From: Stephanodiscus triporus
Lineage: Eukaryota; Bacillariophyta; Thalassiosirophyceae; Thalassiosirales; Thalassiosiraceae
Direction of reading: 5' to 3'
DNA length: 10,755 nucleotides
Assembly: GCA_036939755.1 (NCBI GenBank)
Contig: JALLAZ010001014.1
Location: 1 to 10,755, forward strand
Below are positions 4,320-10,755 of this stretch, one piece after another; position 1 is the stretch's first letter; every line of letters starts with the position of its first letter. A model generated the notes under the pieces. The model was not told where the DNA came from, did not search any database, and saw only the letters and a list, made by a program, of their open reading frames with translations. A program made the position numbers and the translations under genes.

Positions 4320-7230
4320 CTGCTTATTTGGGTTGCAGTTCACGAATATGAATGACATGAATAGCCAAGCCTAAACTTAATCACTTCCATGAATACACTT
4401 ACCAGGTCTGCAACAGTGCCAGCAAATTTTAAGTAGTCTGCCCTGAGAAGGATTTGGTTGGCTGAGTGCCGTCCTCTAGCAGAAATCCCACCCTTGGCCA
4501 AGTAAGAAATCAAGACTTTGGCCAACATTTCCTTCCCATCCAACTTCGCGCCACTCCCAAAGGCCGCTGGGAGGAACGCGGCCCGACCAAATGGACAGGC
4601 GAATTCAATTAGCTCTTCGTCCAGTCCATATAAGGACATGTGGTAGATGGAAACTACCGCGTGCTCGGCAGCCTCGGCATCCATGGTATCTCTCTTTTCG
4701 TCCAGCAGCGCGAAACGCGCCACCGCTTTCAGCAATAGCGCATTCAACCGGCGGGCATTGTACCCCGTTGACGAGGCGAACACCTCTCGATTCTTCCGTT
4801 CCGATAAAATGCACTTTATCCCGTACAAGACGCCCTTGAGCGTGAAGGTGGCCGCTGAGTATCCTCCTGCGCCATCCTTGCCGCGACCTTGCAGGCAGTG
4901 CGATAAGAGTTCCACGAGACTGTGAACCTCGTGAACGGCGAGGGTGGTCGCGTTTCCGCAATCTTCGCCATAGGGGTGAGTTTCGGAGCTCAGGACGAGA
5001 TAGCTAAGGGCGATTCGCTACGAAAGGTGCGAAAAAAAAAAAAAAAATGAAGTGAGCGTAAAAGGACGGGTGGCTTCAATGCTTTTATCGATGCAACACG
5101 CATCACGCCCCAGACGCGGGTCGATGCTATTATTTCGCCGAAGAAGAAGAAAAAAAAAAAAAACTCACCGCCTTAAGACACTGCAAACTCAATCGACGCA
5201 GATTGTCCGCCTCCTCGTCGTCCTTGCTCCTCAAAAGCATGTCGCCCATCGACTCCTTCCCGCGGACCACGATATTCGTCAGCACCCCCACGCACCACCC
5301 CCCGTAGTCCTCCCGCATCGCCCGTCGGACCTGGGGCACGCTCGTCACGTGCATCAGCGCGTACAGCGCCTGGTCGAAGGGCGAATTCGGCAAGTAGCGC
5401 GCGGAGGAGGAGGAGGGAGCGCCGCCGCCGCCGCCGCCGCCGCTCATTAGCACGCGCAGGAGGACTGGCATTATGCCCGCGTCGAGCATCGCGATGGCGG
5501 CGATCGCGGACGTGTCGCCGTTGCGCTCGAGCGTTCCCGACAGCTCCTCCTCCTCGTCGTCGCACCCCGACGACGACGACCCGGCGACGATGATGCGTCG
5601 TTCCGAGTCGCCGACGACGAGCGCGCTCGGCGCGAGTTTCCCCGGCCTCGAGAGATTCTTGAGCGCGCCGAGGCACCACCGCGCCGTCTCCGGGAAGGGA
5701 CGATCGTAGTCGTCGTCGCCCCCCCCGAAGAAGAAGGGAGGCGACGTAGTAGCTCGTCCCCCGTCGTCATCCTGTGCAGTCGCCGCGGCCGTCCTCGTCT
5801 TCCCGCCGCCGCCGCCGATGTTTCGATATCGAATGTTCAACTTGCCCTCCAGCAGCGAGAACAAGAGGGAGAGGAGCCTGCGCGGCGCATGCGGCACGCC
5901 GTCCGGCGATGTCAGCGGGTTGACGATCACGATCGCGAGGAGGTGACATCCCGGATCCTCGCACAGCATCCTCCCGAGGACTTTCGCGCCGTCGCACTCC
6001 AGTGCGATCACGCGCTTGTTCTGCACGGGTATGGAGAGGTTGTTGAGCACGAGCAATGCGAGGTACTGCTCGGACGAGTCCCGGGGACACCCGCGAAGGA
6101 AGGAGAGCAGGGCCGTCACGACCGAGCGACGCGACCGCCGGACCACGTCGACCCTCGCGTTGTTGTTATTGTTGTTGTTGTTGTTCGACGACGACGACTC
6201 GCTGAGCGAGAAGAGACAGCGCAGGGCCATGGCGGTATCGTCCGAGGACGTGTCGCGAGACGACGACGACGACGACAGCGCCGCGACGTAGTGCGACAGT
6301 CGATCGAGGGAGAGGGGCAGCGACAGCGGCGACGACGGCGACGGCGACGACGGGAGGGGCGGGGGGGACGACGGCGGCGGGGCGTCGATCGGCCGCGGCG
6401 GCGTCGTCGTCGTCGTCGTCGTCGATCGCCGTCGTCGTCGCCTCGCCGCCGAACGGATCGCTGAACGGGGTCAGCGTCATCTCCTGCTCCTCGTGCCGCC
6501 GCTGCTCCTCCTCCTCCTCCTCCGTGTGCGCCGCCGAAGCGTGCGCCGCCTCCTCCTCCTCCCGTCGGCGTCCTCGCTCCTCCTCCGCCCCCTCTCCCCG
6601 CGCCCGCCGCCGTCGTCGCTCCTCCTCCTCCTCCCTGGATTTTTCCCGGGCGGCGCGCAGCATGGACTCGCAAGGCGAGCCGATGCTGTCCTCCTCCTCC
6701 TCCTCCTCGAGCCGCCGCCGACCCCGTCGCTCCGTGGCCCATCGCTTCACCCAGCGCTCGTCGTCGTCGTCGTAGTCGTCCGTGGGCGTGGCGGGGAGGG
6801 GGGGGAGGGGATCGTTGGCGTCGCGGCTCGGGGTGGATATGGATCGTGGGACGTCGCCGAGTTCCTCCTCCTCCTCGTCCTCCTCCTGTCCTCCCTCCTC
6901 GCTTTGGCTCCTCGGGATGATCCCCGTCAAGGATTGGATGTCCTCGCGCTGCTGCGGCTGCTGCCGATCCTGAAACTGCGGCTGCCGACCCTTGTGATGC
7001 TGCTGCTGATGGTGCTGCCGACGACGACGATGATGATCATGCCCGGTCTCCCGCTTTTTCCGCCTGAGGAACGTCGGGAACATCTTCTTCCTCCCGGTCG
7101 TCACCCCCCCCTCCTCCTCCTCGACTAGGGCGGGTAGGAGAACGCCGAACTCATCCTCGTCGTGGCGGTAGCAGCGCGATGACGACGCGAACGGCTCCCG
7201 TTCGTCCTTCCTCGACTTGAACACGCCCAT
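3717..7230 (-). CDS. Armadillo-like helical repeat protein, three exons, apparent one-base frameshift in exon 1
   Basis: The model joins 7230-5169, 5017-4403 and 4319-3717 and ends in TAA at 3717-3719. Both introns are phase 0. Exon 1 is 2062 nt, one base over a multiple of three. Dropping one C from the C7 run (minus strand) at 6361-6367 gives a protein of about 1092 residues. In corrected numbering, residues 1-300 are charged low complexity and 300-690 are hydrophobic helical repeats such as QYLALLVLNNLSIPVQNKRV, typical of armadillo-like solenoids. Residues 690-892 are more helices (EAAEHAVVSIYHMSLYG), and 893-1092 are a C-terminal module with YIFDR and YGHTWKW. Armadillo-type solenoids usually bind proteins, so a scaffold role is likely, but the partner is unknown. 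The start is the first ATG of the frame (7228-7230), and it gives a myristoylation-type N-terminus. I recall similar proteins as a multigene diatom family, which I could not check. The exon structure is well supported. The frameshift cause and exact function are open. Confidence 0.8.
4320..4402 (-). other. Intron 2 (83 nt, phase 0)
   Basis: The donor is GTAAGT at 4402-4397, directly after the Leu codon CTG. The acceptor is AAGCAG ending at 4320. Reading through reaches TGA, and 83 is not a multiple of three, so retention would break the protein. An earlier TAG about 32 nt from the donor would also keep frame, adding AWLFMSFIFV and following residues. That intron would be unusually short, so the 83-nt version is preferred. 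RNA reads would settle it. Confidence 0.7.
4403..5017 (-). CDS. Exon 2 of the armadillo-like gene
   Basis: The exon encodes 205 codons from RIALSYLVLSSETHPYGEDC to AGTVADL (residues 688-892 of the corrected protein). It is mostly helical and free of homopolymer runs, unlike exon 1. Likely helices include AVHEVHSLVELLSHCL, FTLKGVLYGIKCIL, LNALLLKAVARFALL, EAAEHAVVSIYHMSLYG (about 802-818) and MLAKVLISYLAKGGI, followed by RHSANQILLRADYLKF. The block from LNALLLKAVA to RAAFLP resembles a motif I recall from diatom armadillo-like proteins, which is recollection and not a search. Base composition is much less GC-rich than in exon 1. The exon is bounded by TAG acceptor and GTAAGT donor signals. Confidence 0.8.
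5018..5168 (-). other. Intron 1 (151 nt, phase 0)
   Basis: The donor is GTGAGT at 5168-5163, directly after the Ala codon GCG. The acceptor is TTTCGTAG ending at 5018, preceded by a long T tract. Retention would add VSFFFF and Ser residues and then stop at TAA, so removal is needed. Splicing joins CLKA to RIALSYLVLSS in frame. Both ends of the intron carry long T runs on the transcribed strand: T14 at 5163-5150, which includes the donor's final T, and T16 at 5047-5032. Confidence 0.85.
5169..6366 (-). CDS. Exon 1, C-terminal part: armadillo-like helical repeats
   Basis: In the second frame this part reads PLSLPLSLDRLSHYVAAL, a Ser run, then MALRCLFSLSES (Met at 6230, residue 334 of the corrected protein) and a poly-Asn run coded by AAC repeats. 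Amphipathic helix pairs follow: RSVVTALLSFL and EQYLALLVLNNLSIP (368-405), RVIALECDGAKVLGRML, CHLLAIVIVN (to about 437), TARWCLGALKNLSRP (515-529), AIAMLDAGIMPVLLRVLM (about 578-595), FDQALYALMHVT (618-629) and LRRLSLQCLKA (677-687). Loops between them are expanded with Gly8, Asp, Glu and Ser runs. Translation upstream of Met334 still reads as protein (DRLSHYVAAL), so 6230 is probably not the true start. The exon ends exactly at GCG followed by GTGAGT. Confidence 0.75.
5410..5442 (-). repeat. GCC/GGC trinucleotide run coding poly-Gly
   Basis: It codes a Gly run of eight followed by Ala-Pro and Ser in a loop of the armadillo-like protein, between the helices LLRVLMS and FDQALYALM. Confidence 0.85.
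6161..6185 (-). repeat. AAC trinucleotide run coding poly-Asn
   Basis: An almost pure AAC repeat on the coding strand, with one AAT, gives nine Asn after MALRCLFSLSESSSS. It is probably length-polymorphic and sits in a loop. Confidence 0.85.
6361..6367 (-). other. Apparent frameshift site in a C7 homopolymer (minus strand)
   Basis: Upstream of this run the charged N-terminal frame is protein-like. Downstream the frame one base later is protein-like. Treating C7 as C6 joins DRRPAAVVPP to PLPSSPSPSSPLSL with no stop. No GT-AG intron fits: the minus strand has no AG between about 6440 and 6205, and using the next one would remove the helix DRLSHYVAAL. Homopolymer miscall in the assembly is the simplest explanation. 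A real frameshift mutation or programmed slip are alternatives. Confidence 0.65.
6361..7230 (-). CDS. Exon 1, N-terminal part: acylation-type start and charged low-complexity region
   Basis: This part encodes about 290 residues from MGVFKSRKDE. Gly2, Ser6 and basic residues at 7 and 8 fit the N-myristoyltransferase consensus, so membrane attachment is plausible. Residues 55-95 are rich in His, Arg and Gln. Residues 115-125 are acidic. Residues 165-250 alternate Glu and Arg blocks, as in a coiled coil or single alpha helix. A run of seven Asp lies at about 270-276. There is no recognisable globular domain, so the region is probably disordered and evolves fast. The reading frame stays open past the C7 run down to 6166, but that tail (AVVVVV, then Q5) looks like the wrong frame. 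The -1 neighbouring frame carries the helical-repeat sequence instead, and it is blocked by TGA codons upstream of about 6472. The switch must therefore fall between the two. Confidence 0.7.
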
Positions 7231-7260
7231 TTGGCCGCACTGCACTGCGCCGCCTCCTTC

Positions 7261-7268
7261 CTTATATC
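7261..7268 (-). promoter_or_regulatory. TATA-like element upstream of the armadillo-like gene
   Basis: The minus strand reads GGATATAAG about 31-38 nt before the ATG at 7230. If used, transcription would start almost at the ATG and leave a very short 5' leader. It is the only TATA-like match seen close to the start. Support is positional only. Confidence 0.25.
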
Positions 7269-7425
7269 CCCTTCGCCCTTTGCAGCTCCTCTTCTCGCCG
7301 TAACCTTCGTGTGTCGAAAGTGGGTCGTTCGAAGAGGATATGCCCTCTCCTTCTATTCTGTGTTACTTATTCTTTTCCGGTCTCCTTTCCGGTGTTAGGT
7401 TTCATGGCATTGACATCGTCGGCAT

Positions 7426-7614
7426 ATGAGTAATATTTTTGCCACCCAAACGAAAGTGTGTCGAAATTGTGGGCGAGTAAAGGATGAACGGAAACTTTAC
7501 TTCGCAGAGGAGAAGTTTCAACGGAGGAATTTGATATGGCACAAGGAGGGCATAAATAATATATTATTTTTACCCAAAGCCCGAATTTTTCAGTTAAAAA
7601 AATGTAATAAGTAA
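7426..7614 (+). CDS. Doubtful small frame with a CxxC motif
   Basis: An ATG opens 62 codons containing KVCRNCGRVKDERKLYF, whose C-x2-C-G..K layout recalls half of a zinc ribbon. The expected second Cys pair is absent: only a single Cys appears near the end. There is no promoter, intron or codon-bias support. It could be a decayed fragment or chance. Confidence 0.15.
   Translation: MSNIFATQTKVCRNCGRVKDERKLYFAEEKFQRRNLIWHKEGINNILFLPKARIFQLKKCNK
7554..7569. repeat. 16-bp perfect AT palindrome
   Basis: AAATAATATATTATTT reads the same on both strands. It lies about 325 bp upstream of the armadillo-like start. It may be a simple AT tract. Confidence 0.9.
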
Positions 7615-9356
7615 TGTTTGACAAAAGGCAGGAGATCGGAGAGCCGGGTTTCTTCATCATCGGCTGAGATGAGGAGGTGAGCAGAGTGATATTATTACCA
7701 CACGGAGAAGACATGCTATTGCATCAGAATCAATCTCTCAGCTCAATTCACGACAGCAAAAGAAGAACTATCCACACTCCCTGTTTCTCATCTTGGTGTT
7801 GGCAGAAACAAAGCATTGGCATTGACACCATATTTGTTGTAATAAGTACCATGCCAATTGGGCACAAAGCGTAAGCGTTGCCTAAAACGAAAAGAGACTG
7901 ATTAGGATTTGGGGTTGTATGAGGCTTGGAGCCTAGTTTTATTCCGGAATGTAGAATGTAGGAAATCGTTCTGAGTACCTTATACTTACATGTAATGCCT
8001 TAAATATTACTCTAACTTGCTTCATGGAGAGAGGTGAAGTTTCCCAGCAAGGTAGATGGATCTTGTGGCAATATCCTCCAGCATCAGCATGCAATCACCC
8101 AGCAGTGCTCCCCATCGTTGTCTTATTTTCTTCTATCTGAAAAAAACTCCTCTCCTCTCAATGGATCAACAAGACATCTATGCAAAATCAGCTAGTCTAA
8201 GGGAAATATACAACAAATGGAAACTGTGTTCTGTCTATCTTGGCCTTGGCCGCCTCCACCCATCCTTAAATACGTTCAGCATACTTGGTACTGGTACTTG
8301 GGCATACCCTCCTATCTCCACCACTCTGCTTCCACCTCATATCTTTTTAGCCCCTTAACTCTCTCTTGTGCAGCCTACTAGTCTTGTCTGGATTCAATAA
8401 GTCCCTGATGAATTCCAACAGTGTGACAATGTAGTAAGCCGCCTAGAAAGAGGGACATACTACTCTATGTAAGATATTGTAAGTATTCTGGTATGCCCAG
8501 GGCATATAACGCCAGGCAGATGTCAGGACTCAATGAATGTGTAATGATGGCCAGACTCGTGAGTCTGATTCGGTCCGGGAAAATGCTCGCACAGCCTATT
8601 GCCACACATTAGCATCTCCGGGCAGGACTGTACATCTTGAGTGTACATCTCTAGATAAATATTTGCTGCTTGGTATCAGGCAGACCCAAGAAACACTCCA
8701 AATGCTGAGGTATTTGATATTTCTCTGCACGAGACCTTCAACGGAAAGCTGTGCAGGTGGAATCACCTAGTCAAGCTCATAAAATCCAATATTTGGTAAT
8801 TTCTCTAGCGGAGCTCTCCTTCACCTTTTTTGTCATTCGCTCTTTTACACCTTTTGAGCAGCTCCGTCTCTCTTGCATCTCTCCAGCTAGAGATTGTTGA
8901 GTTGAAGGCCTAGAGCACAGCTGTGAGTTCGTCTCAGCAAGTGCGTTCACGGGCGTTACCCCAACATTGGCCAGCTCGTTATGATGATGCAACAGCAGCA
9001 GATTCTCTGCAATAGTCACATCAATAGGAGGCCATGTTTTTTTTTTGTTTGGGGAGGGTCGGAATATGCATTCAACATCTTGTGAGGGGTATGTCACCTT
9101 CGAAAAGAATTATCATCGTCTCTCTTGATCGAATGCGCACATCTCTCGAGCCCCGAAATGTCGTTGGGTCGCAACACGGGCAATCTCCACATACGACCCC
9201 CCCGCTTCCAACCTATTTAGTGGAGAAATAGAAACGAAAAAGAGCGCTGCTACCGTAGCGGTAAATGGATGGTCATGTTTGCTATATTCATATATGTTAA
9301 AGTCTACGCGCATATTTATATCCGTGCGCATATTATACCATCATACCACGCGACGA

Positions 9357-9372
9357 CCCCCCCCCCCCCCCC
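9357..9372 (+). repeat. C16 homopolymer (G16 on the minus strand)
   Basis: Sixteen C in a row lie 25 nt beyond the stop of the low-complexity gene, followed by CG-alternating sequence (GCACGCGCGC). On the transcribed sense strand this is a G run able to form a quadruplex. Confidence 0.95.
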
Positions 9373-9388
9373 GCACGCGCGCATTATT

Positions 9389-9394
9389 TTTATT
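9389..9394 (-). terminator. Candidate polyadenylation signal of the low-complexity gene
   Basis: AATAAA lies on the minus strand three bases after the TGA stop. A G16 run follows 16 nt further downstream at 9372-9357. The placement fits a very short 3' UTR, but diatoms do not depend strictly on this hexamer. Confidence 0.35.
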
Positions 9395-9397
9395 TTT

Positions 9398-10555
9398 TCA
9401 AAATAGGTACAGCGTGTCGACGAGCTGCAACGACTGGCCGAGGAACGACGGCCTGTATTGCGGACGAACGGACGAGGACGAGGACGACGAAGAAGAAGTC
9501 GACGTCGTCGTCATTGATGACGAGGACGAGGACGAAGAAGAAGAAGTCGACGTCGTCGTCATTGACGACTCCGACGACGGTTGGGGATGGTGCTCGACGT
9601 GGTTGTACACGCCCATAACAACGTCGTAGACCGACGAGAATATCCCGGAGTAGGAGGAGGAGGAGGGAGGGGGGGGGTTGTCCCCCCCCGCCGCTTCTCC
9701 CGTCGTCGGGGTCTCCCGGCCCTCGACGGACGACGACGACGCGACGATCGCGGCCGCCGCCGCCGTGGTCGTCGTCGTCGTCGTCGTCCCGTCGAACCTC
9801 CCTCCGACCTTGCTCCTCCAATACGAGTTGTCCGGACGACGACGACGTCCTCCTCCTCCTCCTCCGTCGTTCCCCATCGCCCGTTCCCCCCCCTCCTCCT
9901 CCCCGACCGCGTCGAGCGCCCGCACCGCCGCCGCCGCCCCGCCGCCGCCGCCCCTCCGTCGTCGTCGGCTCTCGGCGTCCATCCTATCCCTGGCCAATCG
10001 CTGCGCCCTGACGAGCCTCCTCTGTTCCCCCTTGAAGGTACGTATTTCCGACGCGGAGTAGTACAGCGACGGCACGTCCTCGGGGGACGTGCGCGGACGT
10101 ATGCGGGTGGAGGATACCGGATCGCCCGGCGGGAACGACACCGACCCCCTCGCGGCGGCGGCTCGGGGGCGGGAGGGGCAGGAGGAGGAGAGGGGGGGAG
10201 GCCAGTGGGACGGCATGCCCGCCGCGCCGCCGCCGACGACGACGACGCCGCCATCCCCCCCCTCCCCCGGCCGGGCGCGCCCCCGGCGCAGGATGCCGCC
10301 CCCGCCGGGGGGGGGCGGCGGCAAGGGGGGGCGGCCGTCGTCGTCGTCGTCGCGTCGTCCGCGGTCGCAGCGGTCGCGGCGCGACGTCGCAGTCGTCGTC
10401 GTCGTCGTCGTCGCGGGATCCTCGCCTCCTTCCCCGATCTTCTCCTCCGTCGCGGCGGCGGCGGCGGCGATCGTAGTGGTCGTCGTCGTCGTCTCGCCGT
10501 CGCCGTCGTCTTCGTCGTCGTCTTCGTGATCGCGAAAATTTAGATGGGGCGCCAT
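9398..10555 (-). CDS. Hypothetical low-complexity protein with one non-repetitive island (385 aa)
   Basis: This is a single-exon frame from ATG at 10553-10555, which has an in-frame TAA six codons upstream, to TGA at 9398-9400. Residues 1-130 and 195-370 are mostly Thr, Asp, Gly, Pro, Arg, Ala and Ser runs coded by trinucleotide repeats. The island at about 138-195 is different: VSFPPGDPVSSTRIRPRTSP, then EDVPSLYYSASEIRTFKGEQ and a basic helix RRLVRAQRLARDRMDAE. Its pattern (Pro-Arg, an aromatic pair, S..EI..F..E) resembles a short motif I recall from many diatom proteins of unknown role. A second complex patch is YSGIFSSVYDVVMGVYNHVE (302-321), and the C-terminus QYRPSFLGQSLQLVDTLYLF is non-repetitive. 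A 16-residue Met/Thr/Ser unit is duplicated at about 330-361. No signal peptide, transmembrane segment or catalytic motif is seen, so the function is unknown. Long plus-strand frames here are antisense by-products of repeats that lack stop codons. Confidence 0.65.
   Translation of the reverse strand: MAPHLNFRDHEDDDEDDGDGETTTTTTTIAAAAAATEEKIGEGGEDPATTTTTTTATSRRDRCDRGRRDDDDDGRPPLPPPPPGGGGILRRGRARPGEGGDGGVVVVGGGAAGMPSHWPPPLSSSCPSRPRAAAARGSVSFPPGDPVSSTRIRPRTSPEDVPSLYYSASEIRTFKGEQRRLVRAQRLARDRMDAESRRRRRGGGGGAAAAVRALDAVGEEEGGERAMGNDGGGGGGRRRRPDNSYWRSKVGGRFDGTTTTTTTTAAAAAIVASSSSVEGRETPTTGEAAGGDNPPPPSSSSYSGIFSSVYDVVMGVYNHVEHHPQPSSESSMTTTSTSSSSSSSSSSMTTTSTSSSSSSSSSVRPQYRPSFLGQSLQLVDTLYLF
9471..9566 (-). 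repeat. 48-bp coding tandem duplication (two units)
   Basis: The units are 9471-9518 and 9519-9566 and differ at two positions. On the coding strand each gives 16 residues of Ser-Ser-Met-Thr-Thr-Thr-Ser-Thr followed by Ser. The length is a multiple of three, so the frame is kept. The near identity suggests a recent duplication. Confidence 0.9.
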
Positions 10556-10755
10556 TCGGGATGTAAGTAATTAAATTGTCCTCCGTTCCTCGCCTCGGTG
10601 AAAGATAAAAAAAGAGTGTAATAAAATAATACTTACTACACTCTCTCTATGGAAGCGCTTGTTGTTTTCCTCTCGGCATAATTTTTTTTGACTCGTGAAA
10701 AAAAAAACACCGTCTTGTGTCCCGAGTCATTGATGACCCATCGCCCCGGCCGGGG
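10556..10755. other. Upstream flank of the low-complexity gene
   Basis: It is AT-rich and contains an inverted pair GAGTGTA (10614-10620) / TACACTC (10637-10643) and another, TGACTCG (10689-10695) / CGAGTCA (10723-10729). The latter resembles bZIP half-site spacing. The window ends in CCCCGGCCGGGG, a perfect palindrome. No TATA box is clear. Confidence 0.45.

Larger units (their letters stand above)
7246..9397. other. Intergenic region between the two minus-strand genes
   Basis: It spans about 2.15 kb and is AT-richer than the flanking coding blocks. No frame shows a recognisable domain or codon bias. It holds a 16-bp perfect AT palindrome (7554-7569), an AGACTC-GT-GAGTCT hairpin near 8562-8575, a doubled TGTACATCT near 8630-8650, and a T9 run near 9037. 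Fragments that recall retroelement ends (CCAACA at 8415-8420, TTGGTATCAGG at 8670-8680) are too isolated to call. Confidence 0.5.

Noticed and set aside
3795..4374. Plus-strand frames inside exon 3
   Set aside because: They are antisense shadows. The minus-strand exon has splice signals, in-frame joining and protein-like composition.
4371..4402. Alternative 32-nt intron 2 using the nearer TAG
   Set aside because: It keeps frame, but 32 nt is too short for most spliceosomal introns. The CAG at 4320-4322 gives an ordinary 83-nt intron and also keeps frame.
6166..6360. Continuation of the N-terminal frame past the C7 run
   Set aside because: It becomes Val and Ala runs and poly-Gln, while the adjacent frame gives amphipathic helices that continue into the armadillo-like region.
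5889..6464. Plus-strand frame of 191 codons ending in Arg runs
   Set aside because: It is antisense to the armadillo-like gene. Its openness comes from trinucleotide repeats without stops, and the product is Arg-run sequence with no domain.
6493..7128. Plus-strand frame of 211 codons rich in Leu
   Set aside because: It is antisense of the Glu/Arg coding repeats, which read as Leu and Ser runs in reverse. The hydrophobic look is an artefact.
7310..7345. GTTCGA-containing stretch considered as a tRNA B box
   Set aside because: No cloverleaf can be formed around it and there is no matching A box.
8056..8358. Plus-strand frame of 100 codons
   Set aside because: It shows no domain, no codon bias and no regulatory support, and its length is within chance for AT-rich spacer.
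8401..8680. LTR-like signals: CCAACA at 8415-8420 (TGTTGGAAT on the minus strand) and a primer-site-like TTGGTATCAGG at 8670-8680
   Set aside because: The two signals are not arranged as an LTR and its primer site. I found no matching second end, no clean 5-bp target duplication and no gag or pol frame.
8777..9097. Minus-strand frame of 106 codons
   Set aside because: It opens with GTG, and the first ATG is far inside. No recognisable domain. A retroelement remnant was considered but no motif supports it.
9581..10543. Plus-strand frame of 320 codons opposite the low-complexity gene
   Set aside because: It is composed almost wholly of Arg, Pro, Val and Gly runs. The minus-strand frame is longer and has complex islands and an upstream stop.

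Overview
The window looks like nuclear DNA of a stramenopile alga, most likely a centric (thalassiosiroid-type) diatom. That is inference. It rests on short GT-AG introns (83 and 151 nt), proteins rich in single-residue runs (Asp, Ser, Thr, Gly, Glu, Asn) encoded by trinucleotide repeats, GC-rich coding blocks set in AT-richer spacers, and two protein architectures that I associate with diatom gene families. I see no bacterial operon, rRNA, tRNA, CRISPR array or intact mobile element.

Layout, left to right. Positions 1 to about 3480 hold no supportable gene. They are a patchwork of degenerate dispersed repeats: two direct copies of a ~400-bp repeat (1-423 and 852-1238), a large imperfect palindrome built from inverted copies of the same repeat (3165-3393), smaller hairpins (2245-2321 and 1830-1878), an exact 20-bp inverted match (1799-1818 against 3131-3150) and a 12-bp tandem duplication (2987-3010).

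Positions 3717-7230, minus strand, hold a three-exon gene for a protein of about 1092 residues. It has an MGVFKSRK N-terminus that fits N-myristoylation, a long low-complexity charged region, an armadillo-like helical region, and C-terminal modules that look conserved. Both introns are phase 0 with good splice signals. The first exon carries one net extra base, most simply placed in a C7 run (minus strand) at 6361-6367. This is either an assembly error or a real frameshift.

Positions 7246-9397 are intergenic with no supported gene. They contain a weak TATA-like element near the first gene and scattered short palindromes. Positions 9398-10555, minus strand, hold a single-exon gene for a 385-residue, mostly low-complexity protein with one non-repetitive island and a near-perfect 48-bp tandem duplication near its C-terminus. 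It ends with an immediate AATAAA and a 16-base G run (minus strand). Positions 10556-10755 are its upstream flank.

The two genes are co-oriented but separated by about 2.2 kb, and nothing shows that they work together. I found no convincing undescribed system. The best leads are the frameshifted but otherwise intact armadillo-like gene, the foldback repeat family, and the conserved island in the low-complexity gene.
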